DNA of 64,000 nt from an uncultured Clostridium sp. (GTDB lineage Bacteria; Bacillota; Clostridia; Lachnospirales; Lachnospiraceae): assembly GCA_946498245.1 (NCBI GenBank), contig CAMMNN010000004.1, positions 1 through 64,000 on the forward strand, read 5' to 3'. Under the pieces are notes generated by a model that had not been told where the DNA came from, did no database searches, and saw only the letters and a list, made by a program, of their open reading frames with translations. How positions within the stretch are numbered: position 1 is the stretch's first letter; every line of letters starts with the position of its first letter. Shown here piece by piece: positions 36,501-43,478 of the stretch. The translations under genes and the position numbers were made by a program.

Positions 36501-37506
36501 TGTACTATGCGCTGACACTACGTATGAAGCTTTTGTGTCCCGGTGTTCCAGAGTGCGTGAATTGTTGGAAAAGCAGTTTGCCGGATTGTCCCGTATGGGA
36601 TATACATGGTCAGACGGCGTATTTAACGCCAGGGATTTGGTAGATAAAGCCAGAAACCTGATGTACTGCGGAGGTACTTATGAAAGCGGGGCATCAGAAT
36701 GGTCATTAATAAAAAAAGATAAGCTGTCTCTGCGCTCCTGGGAGGCAAAGGAACGGCAGCCAATAGGGAAATTCACCATTTATCTGCAGCCTAAGATCGA
36801 TATGCGTACAGGAGCCCTTGCAGGCGCCGAGGCCCTGGTAAGAGTAATGGACTCGGACGGCGATCTGCTTCCTCACGGGAAGATTATTGACTCAATGGAA
36901 AGGGAAGGAACCATTCAGGAGCTGGACTATTTCGTCTTTGACAGGGCGCTGTCCGTGCTGAGCCAGTGGGAGAAGAAGGATTACAAGATATTCCCCATTT
37001 CGACGAATTTTTCGCGGAAGACTCTTTTGAATCCCACAGCGCTGGCCTCTCTTTTGGCCATCCTGAGCCGGTATCCGGAGGTGCCTCTTGATAAAGTAGA
37101 AATGGAGATTACGGAAACGGGAGGAGACTTTGAGAGCAATACCTTTTCCGATCTCATTGACAATTTCCAGGAGTATGGATTTCAGTTTTCTCTGGATGAT
37201 TTTGGTTCCCGGTATTCCAATATGTCCATGCTGTCGGATATTCACTTTCATACCGTAAAGCTGGACAGAAGCATGGTTCGCGGAGTTGTGGGGAACCAGA
37301 TCAGCCAGATGATGATAAAGAATATTGTAAAAATTTGCCAGAGCACAGGAATGGTTTGCGTTGCCGAGGGGGTAGAAACTCTGGAACAGGCGGAGGCCCT
37401 TTTGGATACGGGCTGCATTTACGCCCAGGGATATTACTATGGGCGGCCGATGCCTGTGCAGGAATTTGAGAATATGTATCTGAAGAAGACAGGCTTAGGG
37501 AAATAG
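33553..37506 (+). CDS. Large signalling protein: degenerate GGDEF, PAS, GAF-like, EAL
   Basis: 1317 residues, no membrane helices. N-terminal GGDEF-like domain with LKNDQF in place of the active site (about 1-140); PAS-like region (about 275-395); a second GGDEF-like part (about 510-680); a GAF-like region (about 735-830); a further GGDEF-like part with RAEFVVL (about 930-1060); then an EAL domain (about 1070-1310). The EAL residues are intact: EALVR near 1092, NFSRK, ITETGG, LDDFGS near 1214, KLDRS and EGVET, so it probably hydrolyses c-di-GMP under control of the other domains. ATG at 33553 with AGGTGG. 39 bases before the CheB-CheR gene. Confidence 0.85.
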   Translation: MKKQYEFIEAINRRIKNMEDGEVAALFLVSVETGDGWELEKGGTPNASQVKKTLSRFFRETDIIAHLKNDQFIVFLQGKITEEVVRGKANMLCDALKFAEEEFSNVKLTDRIGIYFFKDSSETFFTILEKASYAAELARMDASERYYLQWDPKIEQLHFWGTAGGNSVQSLESCTEDNVRVLEVGTEIKPLYSGPEHSVPCQVYPADQEAYDIAVKEAVQKGEAECRCRVSEEGSKWVPCRFRLLRLTPENTEPPIVLELMRNPFELKRQHYREGLYKEWLRFVLKHSDFLLWDVDIQSRQFRMFFFEGQNSQPFISYDNFPESLIKNGRVHEDSANDFRKFAKDMLEGNPGDSANFILRHRKTKTYGWCSMAYKMIFDEKGRPFRALGIKESLSEFSEGQAAAAHRSTIPESIYSHLYCYLQANLTTDTVEKLQVEGIEKSRQEEYQCYTDLLRSRVSSFFSHEEKPESSGIQWRFGRKRLLSAFGQGQRWVVERVRYVDTQGRIRHGLSGANLSKDESTGDIVMYAYLCSIDEKWNLETGLPFSVLKEAETELWEKESVRTAVRHMMGRTVRFACAVAMIRTEGLKGLFTGQRKKTERTNLGAAFSVFLGSECIACWQTEDSILAVLPGNHNRMGLLRKMQSVLSSVRLSLKGVPEIGHLRFIAAIICTDGTSGNYDQILESAGLLCQLHSTDATDTVVFPEGDKIPVWNSMKLSEIKPDEFLVEQEKAQNDLTEEEKDEALECMSILLKLGSSGNAVEQVLERLGTFYGAERAYILGFTKRDKSAAILHEWCAEGKLDLSNAVYGKHLHDFPVFTRCIASIEPVFLSKKIEKKDSEKETDGEERWKYFIFPMKEKPDLNQFFCMENPVKGKQRVGLIKKMLDFLDDWDMPDSGGKGLSKKDMDPYFMFPGLRSYMDTIYSLDSSMYSAMGALAVDIARQPMPGEPLDEDYVSRFELRTSEILTDIFGKNLLFHTQRAEFVVLCADTTYEAFVSRCSRVRELLEKQFAGLSRMGYTWSDGVFNARDLVDKARNLMYCGGTYESGASEWSLIKKDKLSLRSWEAKERQPIGKFTIYLQPKIDMRTGALAGAEALVRVMDSDGDLLPHGKIIDSMEREGTIQELDYFVFDRALSVLSQWEKKDYKIFPISTNFSRKTLLNPTALASLLAILSRYPEVPLDKVEMEITETGGDFESNTFSDLIDNFQEYGFQFSLDDFGSRYSNMSMLSDIHFHTVKLDRSMVRGVVGNQISQMMIKNIVKICQSTGMVCVAEGVETLEQAEALLDTGCIYAQGYYYGRPMPVQEFENMYLKKTGLGK

Positions 37507-37545
37507 CCTGATTTGTACAAAAGTAAGGAACAGGGAGGTTGCATT

Positions 37546-40143
37546 ATGGCGCAGACAAATCGATCAAAGAAGGATGAGAACGGATGTATACATAAAAATG
37601 CGGTTCCCGTAGTGGGAATCGGCGCATCGGCCGGCGGATTGGAGGCCCTTCAGCAGTTTTTTTACCATATGTCAGCCAACAGCGGCCTGGGGTTTGTCGT
37701 TATCCAGCATCTTTCTCCGGATTATAAGAGCCTGATGGCGGATATTTTGGGAAAGTATACCCCTATGGCGGTTATCCAGGCGGAAAATGAAATGGAGGTG
37801 GAACCTAACCGGGTTTACGTAATTCCGCCTAAGTGCAATATTTCATTCCGGGGAGGACGCCTGTATTTAAGCGAATACGATCATGGGGCCCTGAACCATC
37901 CCATTGATATTTTCTTTGCGTCTTTAGCGGAGGAAAAGAAGGAATCTTCCGTGGCTATCGTCCTGTCAGGGACGGGATCCGACGGAACCAATGGAATTAA
38001 AGCGGTTAAGGAAAGGGGCGGCCTGGTAATTGTCCAGGAACCGGAGAGCGCCAAATTTGACGGTATGCCCCGCAGCGCTATCGCAACAAACCTGGTGGAC
38101 TATGTGCTTCCGCCCAGCGAAATTGCGGATGAGCTGATTCATTTCTTCCAGCATCATGTAAGCCTGGAACCGGAGGAGGAAGGCTTTTTCTCCGATGAGG
38201 AAAGCTTTTCCCATATTTACGCTATTATGAAAAAAGAGAGAGGAATCGACTTTACATACTATAAGAGGACGACTCTTTTCAGGCGAATCGAGCGCCGGAT
38301 GATGGTAACTCACAGCAGCAGTCTGGCGGAATATGCAAAGTATCTGGAAAATAACCAGGATGAAATTGATGTGCTGGTAAAGGAAATCTTGATTGGAGTT
38401 ACCAACTTTTTCCGGGATCCCGCTTTCTTTGAAAAGTTAAAAACCCGGGCTATTTACCCGATTGTCCAGGGGACCCAGGAAAATGATGCTATCCGTGTAT
38501 GGAGCGCCGGCTGCTCTACCGGTGAGGAGGCGTATTCCCTGGCGATTCTTTTCCGGGAAGTCATGGAGGAGCTGGGAATCAGGCGGGACGTAAAGATTTT
38601 CGCAACGGATATTGATGTTAAGGCTATTGAACAGGCAGGCAGAGGAGTCTTTTCAGACAGTATTATTGATGATGTTACTACAGAGCGTTTGGCAAAGTAT
38701 TTTACAAAGCGCGGCGATCAATACCATATCAGCAAGGACATCCGGAGGATGATTGTCTTTGCGCCTCATAATATGCTTTCGGATCCGCCTTTTGGTAAAT
38801 TGGATCTGATTAGCTGCCGTAATGTTATGATTTATTTCCAGCCGATCCTCCAAAGAGGCCTCTTTGCCATCTTCCATTCAGCGCTGAAAAGCGGCGGGTA
38901 CCTGTTTTTAGGAAAAAGCGAAACGGCCAATGAGTATGCCAATGTTTTCAAACTGGCCTGCAGTGCGGAAAAGATTTATATTCATGATGGATCCGGCCAC
39001 AGCGAAAATCTTACTACGCCGACTTTTAATATTCCCAATATTCAGACTGTGATCCCCAAAGCAACCGGCGTGGCGGGACGGGATCTTCCGGATTCCGGTA
39101 TGGAAACGGTATACACCCAGTTTTTGGAGAAATATATGCCGGCATCCATTGTTCTTAACGGCGCTAACGACGTGATCCACTTTTTCGGCAACTATTTGGA
39201 CTATGTTTCCATTGCGCCTGGGAAGGCATCCTTTAATTTGTTCCACATTATTCATAAGGATCTGAGTCTGGCGGCTTCCACGGCCCTCAGCCGGTGCCGG
39301 TCAGAGCATACGTCTGTTACGTATGCCGGTATTGTGGTAAATACAATGGCGGGAAGGAAGCTCATCGATTTAAGCGTCAGTCCCATTCTTCTGCCAGGTG
39401 GGAAGGATAGCGGTCTTACGGCTATGCTTTTCCTGGATAGTACTGAAAAATCCGTGGAACCTGACGGCATAACAGAGAAGTACGATATTGACCGGACGGC
39501 AGCCCGCCGTATTGTGGATTTGGAACAGGAGCTTCAGGAGTCTCAGAACGATTTGACAAAGACCATTGCGGAACTGGAAACGGTTAATGAAGAGCTTCAA
39601 GCGGCTAATGAAGAGCTTTTGACAGCCAATGAAGAATTACAAAGCTCTAATGAAGAGCTTCAGTCCGTCAACGAAGAACTGTATACAGTGAATACGGAAT
39701 TTCAGCAAAAAGTAGACGAGCTGATGACTATGACAAACGACTTGTCCAACTTCCTCTCTTCTACAATGATTGGTATTCTCTTTGTAGACGGCAATCTGAA
39801 TATCCGGAAATTTACGGAATACATCGGGCGGGAGTTCCAATTGATGGATCAGGACGTAGGCCGTTCCATCCAGATATTTGCTCACAGCTTCCCTTATGAA
39901 AAAATTGTGGAAGACGCGGAAAACGTACTGAAAAATCTGACTCCCATTGACAGAGAGGTAGTTGCCACAAACGGACAATTCTATACATTAAGAATTGCCC
40001 CCTACAGGACGACGGAAAACAGCATCAAGGGTCTGGTAATTACCATTATTGACAGTTTGGGAACAAAGTGTACAAGAACAGCCCTGGAGGAAAAGACCGA
40101 AGAGAATAAAAACGAAGAAATAGACAAAAAAACAGAGAATTGA
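37546..40143 (+). CDS. CheB-CheR-PAS fusion protein
   Basis: 865 residues joining a methylesterase and a methyltransferase with no receiver domain. CheB domain (about 20-200): VVGIGASAGGLEA with Ser28, QHLSPDYKS and SGTGSDGTNG for the triad. CheR domain (about 215-470): FFRDPAFF, VWSAGCSTGEEAYS (SAM binding) and LISCRNVMIYF. A PAS-like region follows, then a coiled coil near 680-725 made of a 7-residue repeat NEELQxA/S repeated about five times, and a last PAS domain. GGGAGG precedes the ATG at 37546. Related fusions are signalling proteins of unclear output; no chemoreceptor is in this window. Confidence 0.9.
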   Translation: MAQTNRSKKDENGCIHKNAVPVVGIGASAGGLEALQQFFYHMSANSGLGFVVIQHLSPDYKSLMADILGKYTPMAVIQAENEMEVEPNRVYVIPPKCNISFRGGRLYLSEYDHGALNHPIDIFFASLAEEKKESSVAIVLSGTGSDGTNGIKAVKERGGLVIVQEPESAKFDGMPRSAIATNLVDYVLPPSEIADELIHFFQHHVSLEPEEEGFFSDEESFSHIYAIMKKERGIDFTYYKRTTLFRRIERRMMVTHSSSLAEYAKYLENNQDEIDVLVKEILIGVTNFFRDPAFFEKLKTRAIYPIVQGTQENDAIRVWSAGCSTGEEAYSLAILFREVMEELGIRRDVKIFATDIDVKAIEQAGRGVFSDSIIDDVTTERLAKYFTKRGDQYHISKDIRRMIVFAPHNMLSDPPFGKLDLISCRNVMIYFQPILQRGLFAIFHSALKSGGYLFLGKSETANEYANVFKLACSAEKIYIHDGSGHSENLTTPTFNIPNIQTVIPKATGVAGRDLPDSGMETVYTQFLEKYMPASIVLNGANDVIHFFGNYLDYVSIAPGKASFNLFHIIHKDLSLAASTALSRCRSEHTSVTYAGIVVNTMAGRKLIDLSVSPILLPGGKDSGLTAMLFLDSTEKSVEPDGITEKYDIDRTAARRIVDLEQELQESQNDLTKTIAELETVNEELQAANEELLTANEELQSSNEELQSVNEELYTVNTEFQQKVDELMTMTNDLSNFLSSTMIGILFVDGNLNIRKFTEYIGREFQLMDQDVGRSIQIFAHSFPYEKIVEDAENVLKNLTPIDREVVATNGQFYTLRIAPYRTTENSIKGLVITIIDSLGTKCTRTALEEKTEENKNEEIDKKTEN

Positions 40144-40151
40144 TTTTTATG

Positions 40152-40179
40152 GGGCGGACAGCTTTTAGGCGGTCCGCCC
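40152..40179. terminator. Hairpin between convergent genes
   Basis: GGGCGGAC pairs with GTCCGCCC around a 12-base loop; the T tract is short on both strands. Likely ends the CheB-CheR gene and the opposing MATE gene. Confidence 0.6.
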
Positions 40180-40203
40180 TTGTAAACTATTGAGAGAAGA
40201 AAG

Positions 40204-41598
40204 TCAGGAAATTCCGGGACTTTGGGCCGGCTGCTCCGCCGCTTCCAAACGTCCCAAATCCTTTAAGACAGCCCACATAATAACGGCGCTGAGAACTAAG
40301 GAGCACAGGTCAGACATAGGCTGGGCGGCCTGAATCCCTAAAAGCCCCCAGGCGTGGGAGGCAATGACCAAAATGGGAATTAAAAAGAATCCCTGTCTGG
40401 ACATAGAGAGAATGGAGGCTCGGAAGCCGTAGCCGATGGATTGGGTGCACATATTGCTCATAGTCAGAAAGCCGTTTAAAGGCATAGTACAGATCTGAAA
40501 TCTGAGGGCCAGAGTGCCGATGGCGATAACCTCCAGATCTTCCTTTCGGAACAGTTCGATAACGTGGCCGGAAAAGAGAAAAATAACAGCGCTGAGAGCC
40601 AGGAGGAAAACCGAACTGATTTTGACGCAGAACCAGAAGGCCTTTTTAACACGGCTGTACTTTTGGGCCCCGAAGGAGAAGGCGCATACGGGCTGGAACC
40701 CCTGGCCAAAGCCTACTACCACAGAATTTAAAAGCATTGTGCATTTGCTGACAATAGCCATGGCGGCGATAGCGGCGTCGCCGTAGGGACGGGCGGTTAC
40801 ATTAAGGACAATGCTGGCCAGAGAGGCCATTCCCTGACGTCCCAGGGAGGGGAATCCCCCGGCAATAACGGTTTTGTAGATAGACCATCTGGGAGCAAAA
40901 TTGCGGAGGCGAATAGAAACGCAGTCCTTTCTGAGATTGCACTGAGCCAAAAGGATACAGAAGCTGATAAACTGAGAAAGGCCCGTGGCAATGGCGGCTC
41001 CGGCCGTTCCCAGATTGAGGCCGAAAATAAAAATCGGATCCAGAACCATATTCAGTACGCCGCCGGAAGCAATTCCCAGCATGGCGTAGACGGCCAGCCC
41101 CTGAAGACGCAGAAGGTTGTTCATAATAAAAGAACACATCATAAAGGGAGTGGCTAAAAAAATATAGCGGGCGTAATCCACAGCGTAGGGTTTAATGGTT
41201 TCAGTAGAACCCAGAAGCATGACAATGGAGTCAATGTGGGTAATTCCGATTACGCTAATCAGAGCCCCTACAATTAAACCGGTGAAAAAACCGGTGGATG
41301 CGATCTCTTCCCCTAATTTTTGGTCGCCTGCCCCGAAGCAGCGGGCCATGTAGTTACCGCTTCCCATGCCGATCATAAACGAGATGGCTTGGATAATAGC
41401 CATAGCGGAAAAAATAACGCCTACTGCTCCGGAAGCGCTGGTACCGATTTGACTAACGAAAAAAGTGTCGGCAGTATTGTAAATAGAGCTGACCATCATA
41501 CTGATGATGGTAGGGACCGCAAGACGGGGAATGACTTTTTCCAACGGTCCGTTTACCAGCATTTCGTGGCGTTGTTCCTGAGTTTGAGCGCTTTTCAT
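40204..41598 (-). CDS. MATE family efflux transporter
   Basis: Multidrug/toxin exporter of 464 residues with about twelve hydrophobic helices, coupled to sodium or protons. Typical start LPRLAVPTIISMMVSSIYNTADTFFV appears near 20-45 as a family hallmark (here preceded by GPLEKVIPR), and PIFIFGLNLGTAGAAIAT marks the middle of the N-lobe. The second lobe has GFGQGFQPVCAFSFGAQKY. Substrate unknown. It lies downstream of a LysR regulator on the same strand, gap 113 bases. Confidence 0.92.
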   Translation of the reverse strand: MKSAQTQEQRHEMLVNGPLEKVIPRLAVPTIISMMVSSIYNTADTFFVSQIGTSASGAVGVIFSAMAIIQAISFMIGMGSGNYMARCFGAGDQKLGEEIASTGFFTGLIVGALISVIGITHIDSIVMLLGSTETIKPYAVDYARYIFLATPFMMCSFIMNNLLRLQGLAVYAMLGIASGGVLNMVLDPIFIFGLNLGTAGAAIATGLSQFISFCILLAQCNLRKDCVSIRLRNFAPRWSIYKTVIAGGFPSLGRQGMASLASIVLNVTARPYGDAAIAAMAIVSKCTMLLNSVVVGFGQGFQPVCAFSFGAQKYSRVKKAFWFCVKISSVFLLALSAVIFLFSGHVIELFRKEDLEVIAIGTLALRFQICTMPLNGFLTMSNMCTQSIGYGFRASILSMSRQGFFLIPILVIASHAWGLLGIQAAQPMSDLCSLVLSAVIMWAVLKDLGRLEAAEQPAQSPGIS

Positions 41599-41711
41599 GT
41601 CTATCCATCCTTTGTCTGTAAAATTTCCATATGATTCTTTTATTGTAGCACTTTTTTAACAGCAGGAAAAGCTTTTTGTACGAAAAAAAATACAGAGCAA
41701 AGGGGAGGAAT

Positions 41712-42602
41712 TTAACAGAAGGCCGCCTTCAGTTTCTCCAAAAAGAGTTGGGCTGCTGAAGAAAATACCTGGTATCTTTTCCAGACAAGATCCAGTCCGG
41801 ACTCCAATTTGGGTTCCAGAGGACGGAAACAAAGTCCGCTGCTTTCAGAAGTATTAGCAATCTTATCCAGGGTTATGGCATAGCCGATTCCCGCCTGAAC
41901 CATAATAGCTGCATTGTATACGAGATTATAAGTCGTCACAACATTCAGTTTTGCAAAGTCTTCTCCGAACCACCGGGCAAATTCGCTGTCAGCCCGGTTT
42001 TTTGAAACGACCTGTCTGGAACAGATAAGGGGAAGGCTCAGCAAATCTTCCTTTCGGAGAACGTCCTTTTGGGAGAGAGGGCTGTCTGTCCTCATAAGAA
42101 CGCCCCAGGTGTCTTTGGCCGGGAGAGTGATAAAATCGTATTTGGAGAGATCGGCAGGCTGAATTAAAATGCCAAAGTCCAGAAGTCCTTTGTCCAGACG
42201 CTCCGTCACGTCCTCAGAATTGCCGCTGTGAAGGTGGTAGCGAATACCGGGATACATATCCTGCAGTTCCTTCGCCACCTGGGCGATTGGTTTAATGGCG
42301 TCTGTTTCCCCGCTGCCGATGTAGATGTCGCCGCTGATCATATTTTCCATGGAACTGAACTCGGCTTCTGTTTTATCCACCATGGCCACGATTTCTTCGG
42401 CCCGTTTGCGGAGAAGCATTCCTTCAGGGGTCAGGGTAATGCTGTGGCTGCCTCGGATAAAAAGCTTTTGGCCCAGCTCATCTTCCAGATCCTTCATCTG
42501 CCGGGAAAGGGTTGGCTGTGTTACATGCAGAAAATTAGCGGCATTGGTAATGCTGCCTTCTCTGGCAATGGCTAAAAAATAGCGCAGAACTCGGATTTCC
42601 AT
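41712..42602 (-). CDS. LysR family regulator
   Basis: 296 residues. N-terminal winged helix (about 1-60: VLRYFLAIAREGSITNAANFLHVTQPTLSRQMKDLE, read in parts) and a C-terminal periplasmic-binding-like effector domain (about 90-290). ATG at 42602 with AGGAGG. It is transcribed toward the MATE gene and may control it. The effector is unknown. Confidence 0.92.
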   Translation of the reverse strand: MEIRVLRYFLAIAREGSITNAANFLHVTQPTLSRQMKDLEDELGQKLFIRGSHSITLTPEGMLLRKRAEEIVAMVDKTEAEFSSMENMISGDIYIGSGETDAIKPIAQVAKELQDMYPGIRYHLHSGNSEDVTERLDKGLLDFGILIQPADLSKYDFITLPAKDTWGVLMRTDSPLSQKDVLRKEDLLSLPLICSRQVVSKNRADSEFARWFGEDFAKLNVVTTYNLVYNAAIMVQAGIGYAITLDKIANTSESSGLCFRPLEPKLESGLDLVWKRYQVFSSAAQLFLEKLKAAFC

Positions 42603-42625
42603 TGAGATTCCTCCTGAGATTACAA

Positions 42626-42667
42626 ATACGGAGAATCATGGCTTATCAGAACCATGACTCTCCGTAT
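42626..42667 (-). terminator. Terminator-like hairpin after the kinase gene
   Basis: A 16-base stem with one mismatch (42626-42641 with 42652-42667) between the phosphotransferase stop and the LysR start. The T tract is weak (TTTGTAAT on the minus strand). Confidence 0.65.
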
Positions 42668-42689
42668 ATAAAATGGTTACAACGAAGGC

Positions 42690-43448
42690 TTATTGATATT
42701 CTACAACATCAATCCACTTCATAAGGAACTCTTTTTCCTTAGATTTCTTCTTAGTAAGCTGGGCGGCAGCTACGATAGGCAGCCAGCGGTTGACATACTG
42801 GCGGGCCGTGTCGCTCTTCTTGCAGAACAGGTCGATGTACATATCGGCTAACTTCTGGTCTTCCAGGGCAAACAGCAGGTAGGTCATAGCAGCGTCGGCG
42901 CTGGCATTGCCCTGAGCGGCGTGAGCCCAGTCGATAACGGCCATTTTGCCATGCTTGTCAACAATAACGTTGCTGGGGTTAAAATCGCCGTGGCACAGTT
43001 TGGTATGTCTGGGCATACCGTCCAGACGGGTGCTCAGCTCATAACGGCAGGTAGCGTCAATGTCCTTTAAGCTGTTAATCTGATTGAGAAGTTTAGCTTT
43101 TAACTTCTTCAGTCCCGGGCATTTCTTTGCGTGGATGGATAATTGGAGATCCACAAACTGCTCCATATATTCGTCGATTTTATCCGGATTTTCTTTCATC
43201 AGGGATTCCAGAGTCACGCCCTCTATCTTTTCCCGTACCAGAGTCCAGCCGCCGGGGGTTTCAGAAACTTCCAGGATTTCCGGGATGTACAACCCGGTTT
43301 CCTCAACATGGGCTTCATTGAGCGCCTCATTAAATACGTCAGCCTTAGAATACCGTTTCTTATCAAATACTTTGACAATTTTATCTTTGGTGGCGTAGAT
43401 GGTCTTATAAGGCCGTGTAAAGATAATATCTTTTTCGTTCAGCTTCAT
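42690..43448 (-). CDS. APH-like phosphotransferase
   Basis: Kinase-fold protein of 252 residues related to aminoglycoside/choline kinases. The catalytic loop is LCHGDFNPSNVIV and the metal aspartate is in AVIDWAHAAQGNASADAA. The N-terminal lobe has a VKVFDKKRYSKADV lysine segment and LVREKIEGVTLESLM hinge. The substrate is not evident; many such clostridial proteins are not resistance genes. It follows adhE on the minus strand by 30 bases with an AAGGAGG site, so both may share a transcript. Confidence 0.82.
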   Translation of the reverse strand: MKLNEKDIIFTRPYKTIYATKDKIVKVFDKKRYSKADVFNEALNEAHVEETGLYIPEILEVSETPGGWTLVREKIEGVTLESLMKENPDKIDEYMEQFVDLQLSIHAKKCPGLKKLKAKLLNQINSLKDIDATCRYELSTRLDGMPRHTKLCHGDFNPSNVIVDKHGKMAVIDWAHAAQGNASADAAMTYLLFALEDQKLADMYIDLFCKKSDTARQYVNRWLPIVAAAQLTKKKSKEKEFLMKWIDVVEYQ

Positions 43449-43478
43449 TAACTATACCCTCCTTTTTAAATACATGAA

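Noticed and set aside
42690-43448. Aminoglycoside resistance gene
   Set aside because: Only the general kinase motifs are present; many clostridial housekeeping proteins share them, so resistance is not supported.
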